64,000 bases of DNA, taken from positions 5,332,001-5,396,000 of the forward strand of contig NZ_JASTLB010000001.1 of the NCBI RefSeq assembly GCF_030499535.1, given 5' to 3'. The DNA is from Streptomyces sp. TG1A-8 (GTDB lineage Bacteria; Actinomycetota; Actinomycetes; Streptomycetales; Streptomycetaceae). The position numbers and the translations under genes are program-made. Below are positions 62,296-64,000 of this stretch, in pieces. The notes beneath the pieces were generated by a model. The model saw only the letters and a program-made list of their open reading frames with translations, ran no database searches and was not told the origin of the DNA. Numbering within the stretch: position 1 is the first letter of the stretch; every line of letters begins with the position of its first letter.

Positions 62296-62309
62296 CAACA
62301 ATGGCGTTG
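62296..62309. promoter_or_regulatory. SufR-type operator CAAC-N6-GTTG overlapping the sufR start
   Basis: CAAC (62296-62299), six bases, GTTG (62306-62309). This matches the CAAC-N6-GTTG motif described for SufR. Its last base is the first base of the GTG start codon, so bound SufR would block its own transcription. Confidence 0.6.
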
Positions 62310-63043
62310 TGAAAAACGTCGGTGAGGCTCGGGAGGCCCCCGCGGGGACCCCGCAGGAGGACCTCGCGACCGGTGAGCGCTCCACGCGCAACCGCGTCGC
62401 GCGATCCATCCTGGACCACGGCCCGTCGACCGTCGCCGAACTGGCCGGCCGGCTGGGACTCACCCAGGCCGCCGTACGGCGCCATCTCGACGCCCTCGTC
62501 GCCGACGACGTCGTGCAGGCCCGCGAGCAGCGGGTGTACGGCACCCGGACCCGGGGCCGCCCCGCCCGGGTCTTCGCGCTCACGGACTGCGGCCGGGACG
62601 CCTTCGACCAGTCCTACGACAAGCTCGCCGCGGACGCCCTGCGCTGGATCGCCGAGCGGGAGGGCGGCCCGGAGGCGGTCTCCGCCTTCGCGCGCGCGAG
62701 GATCGCCGCCCAGGCGGGCGCGTACCGCGCGGCGATCGAGAGCGTGAGCCCCGACAAGCGCGCGGAAGCACTGGCCAAGGCCCTGAGCGCGGACGGGTAC
62801 GCTGCCACGGCGCGCAGCGCACCGGTCGGTGAGCAGCTCTGCCAGCACCACTGCCCGGTCGCCCACGTCGCGGAACAGTTCCCCCAGCTGTGCGAGGCGG
62901 AGACGGAGATCTTCGCCGAGCTGCTGGGCACCCACGTCCAGCGACTGGCGACCATCGCGCACGGCGACGGCGTCTGCACGACGTTCATCCCCAAGATTTC
63001 CACTGACGCACCTGCAAGCACGGCCGGGAGGAACCCCGCATGA
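62309..63043 (+). CDS. sufR: iron-sulfur cluster regulator SufR-like transcriptional repressor
   Basis: A 244-residue winged-helix regulator. The DNA-binding domain is [40 protein letters not shown] (residues 30-69) with the wing [14 protein letters not shown]. The C-terminus holds the cluster-binding cysteines in [22 protein letters not shown], which sense Fe-S status. The GTG at 62309 is chosen because an operator-like repeat overlaps it and there is no downstream alternative with a Shine-Dalgarno. Its stop overlaps the sufB ATG (ATGA), making it the first gene of the suf operon, as in other Streptomyces. Confidence 0.92.
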   Translation: MKNVGEAREAPAGTPQEDLATGERSTRNRVARSILDHGPSTVAELAGRLGLTQAAVRRHLDALVADDVVQAREQRVYGTRTRGRPARVFALTDCGRDAFDQSYDKLAADALRWIAEREGGPEAVSAFARARIAAQAGAYRAAIESVSPDKRAEALAKALSADGYAATARSAPVGEQLCQHHCPVAHVAEQFPQLCEAETEIFAELLGTHVQRLATIAHGDGVCTTFIPKISTDAPASTAGRNPA

Positions 63044-64000
63044 CTCTCCCCACGGAGACTGCCCACCCCGAACTCGAGGGCCTGGGCAAGTACGAATACG
63101 GCTGGGCCGACTCCGACGTGGCCGGTGCCTCCGCCAGGCGCGGCCTCGGCGAGGACGTCGTCAAGGACATCTCCGCGAAGAAGTCCGAGCCGGAGTGGAT
63201 GACCAGGCTCCGCCTCAAGGGCCTGAAGCTCTTCGAGAAGAAGCCCATGCCGAACTGGGGCTCGGACCTGTCGGGCATCGACTTCGACAACATCAAGTAC
63301 TTCGTGCGCTCCACGGAGAAGCAGGCGGAGTCCTGGGAGGACCTCCCCGAGGACATCAAGAACACCTACGACAAGCTGGGCATCCCGGAGGCCGAGAAGC
63401 AGCGCCTGGTCGCCGGTGTCGCCGCGCAGTACGAGTCGGAGGTCGTCTACCACCAGATCCGCGAGGACCTGGAGGAGCAGGGCGTCATCTTCCTCGACAC
63501 CGACACCGCCCTGAAGCAGCACCCGGAGCTCTTCAAGGAGTACTTCGGCACGGTCATCCCGGCCGGCGACAACAAGTTCGCCGCGCTGAACACCGCCGTG
63601 TGGTCCGGCGGCTCCTTCATCTACGTGCCGAAGGGCGTGCACGTCGAGATCCCGCTCCAGGCCTACTTCCGCATCAACACGGAGAACATGGGCCAGTTCG
63701 AGCGGACCCTGATCATCGTCGACGAGGGCGCCTACGTGCACTACGTCGAGGGCTGCACGGCCCCGATCTACAAGTCGGACTCGCTGCACAGCGCCGTGGT
63801 CGAGATCATCGTCAAGAAGAACGCCCGCTGCCGCTACACCACCATCCAGAACTGGTCGAACAACGTCTACAACCTGGTCACCAAGCGCGCCGTGGCCTAC
63901 GAGGGCGCGACCATGGAGTGGGTCGACGGCAACATCGGCTCCAAGGTGACGATGAAGTACCCGGCCGTCTACCTGATGGGCGAGCACGCCAAGGGCGAGA
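63040..64000 (+). CDS. sufB: Fe-S cluster assembly scaffold protein SufB, truncated by window end
   Basis: The first 320 residues of SufB are visible. Recognisable parts are [149 protein letters not shown] and [26 protein letters not shown]. SufB with SufD and the SufC ATPase builds Fe-S clusters; in Actinobacteria this is the main assembly system. GGGAGG precedes the ATG at 63040. The gene continues past 64000. Confidence 0.97.
   Translation, partial: MTLPTETAHPELEGLGKYEYGWADSDVAGASARRGLGEDVVKDISAKKSEPEWMTRLRLKGLKLFEKKPMPNWGSDLSGIDFDNIKYFVRSTEKQAESWEDLPEDIKNTYDKLGIPEAEKQRLVAGVAAQYESEVVYHQIREDLEEQGVIFLDTDTALKQHPELFKEYFGTVIPAGDNKFAALNTAVWSGGSFIYVPKGVHVEIPLQAYFRINTENMGQFERTLIIVDEGAYVHYVEGCTAPIYKSDSLHSAVVEIIVKKNARCRYTTIQNWSNNVYNLVTKRAVAYEGATMEWVDGNIGSKVTMKYPAVYLMGEHAKGE

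Overview
The window is high-GC actinobacterial DNA. It is almost certainly a Streptomyces chromosome arm-proximal core region: strong G/C bias at third codon positions, many GTG starts, ATGA/GTGA stop-start overlaps, whiA, an RbpA-type RNA polymerase-binding protein, mycothiol-type enzymes, and a single rare TTA codon. Gene order (suf genes, ctaA, ctaB, the tkt-tal-zwf-opcA-pgl block, secG-tpiA-pgk-gap, whiA-yvcK-rapZ-uvrC, uvrA, aroQ, uvrB) resembles the conserved Streptomyces coelicolor core as I remember it. No rRNA, tRNA, CRISPR array, insertion sequence or prophage was recognised.

Layout. 1-6.9 kb: a truncated CorA-type transporter, a methyltransferase, a pseudouridine-catabolism pair (PfkB kinase + psuG), a VOC protein, an O6-alkylguanine repair protein, a secreted phosphodiesterase and an MHYT membrane sensor. 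6.9-14.9 kb: uvrB, two TerD-type genes (the second apparently frameshifted), a TerC protein behind a yybP-ykoY-type Mn riboswitch, a Ca/H antiporter and aroQ. 14.9-19.1 kb: an amino-acid ABC importer, a metallo-hydrolase and a mycothiol-dependent-type enzyme. 19.3-26.3 kb: uvrA, a LacI/sugar-kinase pair with a 32-bp palindrome, a Rieske lipoprotein and a TTA-containing regulator. 26.7-36.6 kb: uvrC-rapZ-yvcK-whiA, gap-pgk-tpiA, secG and an RbpA paralogue. 36.7-48.5 kb: an MFS exporter, a PadR/ABC exporter operon, and a maltose-like sugar uptake cluster (two binding proteins, a GH13 glucosidase, two permeases). 48.6-55.3 kb: the pentose-phosphate operon. 55.7-64 kb: haem O/A synthesis (ctaB, ctaA), an ABC-2 exporter, a broken aminoglycoside acetyltransferase gene and the start of the sufR-sufB operon.

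How the parts connect. The most striking regulatory pattern is that five promoters (ogt-like, uvrB, uvrA, uvrC and the MFS exporter) carry the same architecture, TTGTC(A/G)GTG-N8-TAnnnT, known from the LexA-independent RecA-NDp/PafBC DNA-damage response. For three of them the predicted transcription start falls on the start codon. A second local regulon is suggested by a shared TACCTAACAGGTA palindrome in front of padR and upstream of the glucosidase gene. Central carbon genes (glycolytic trio, PPP operon) are arranged in translationally coupled or closely spaced units.
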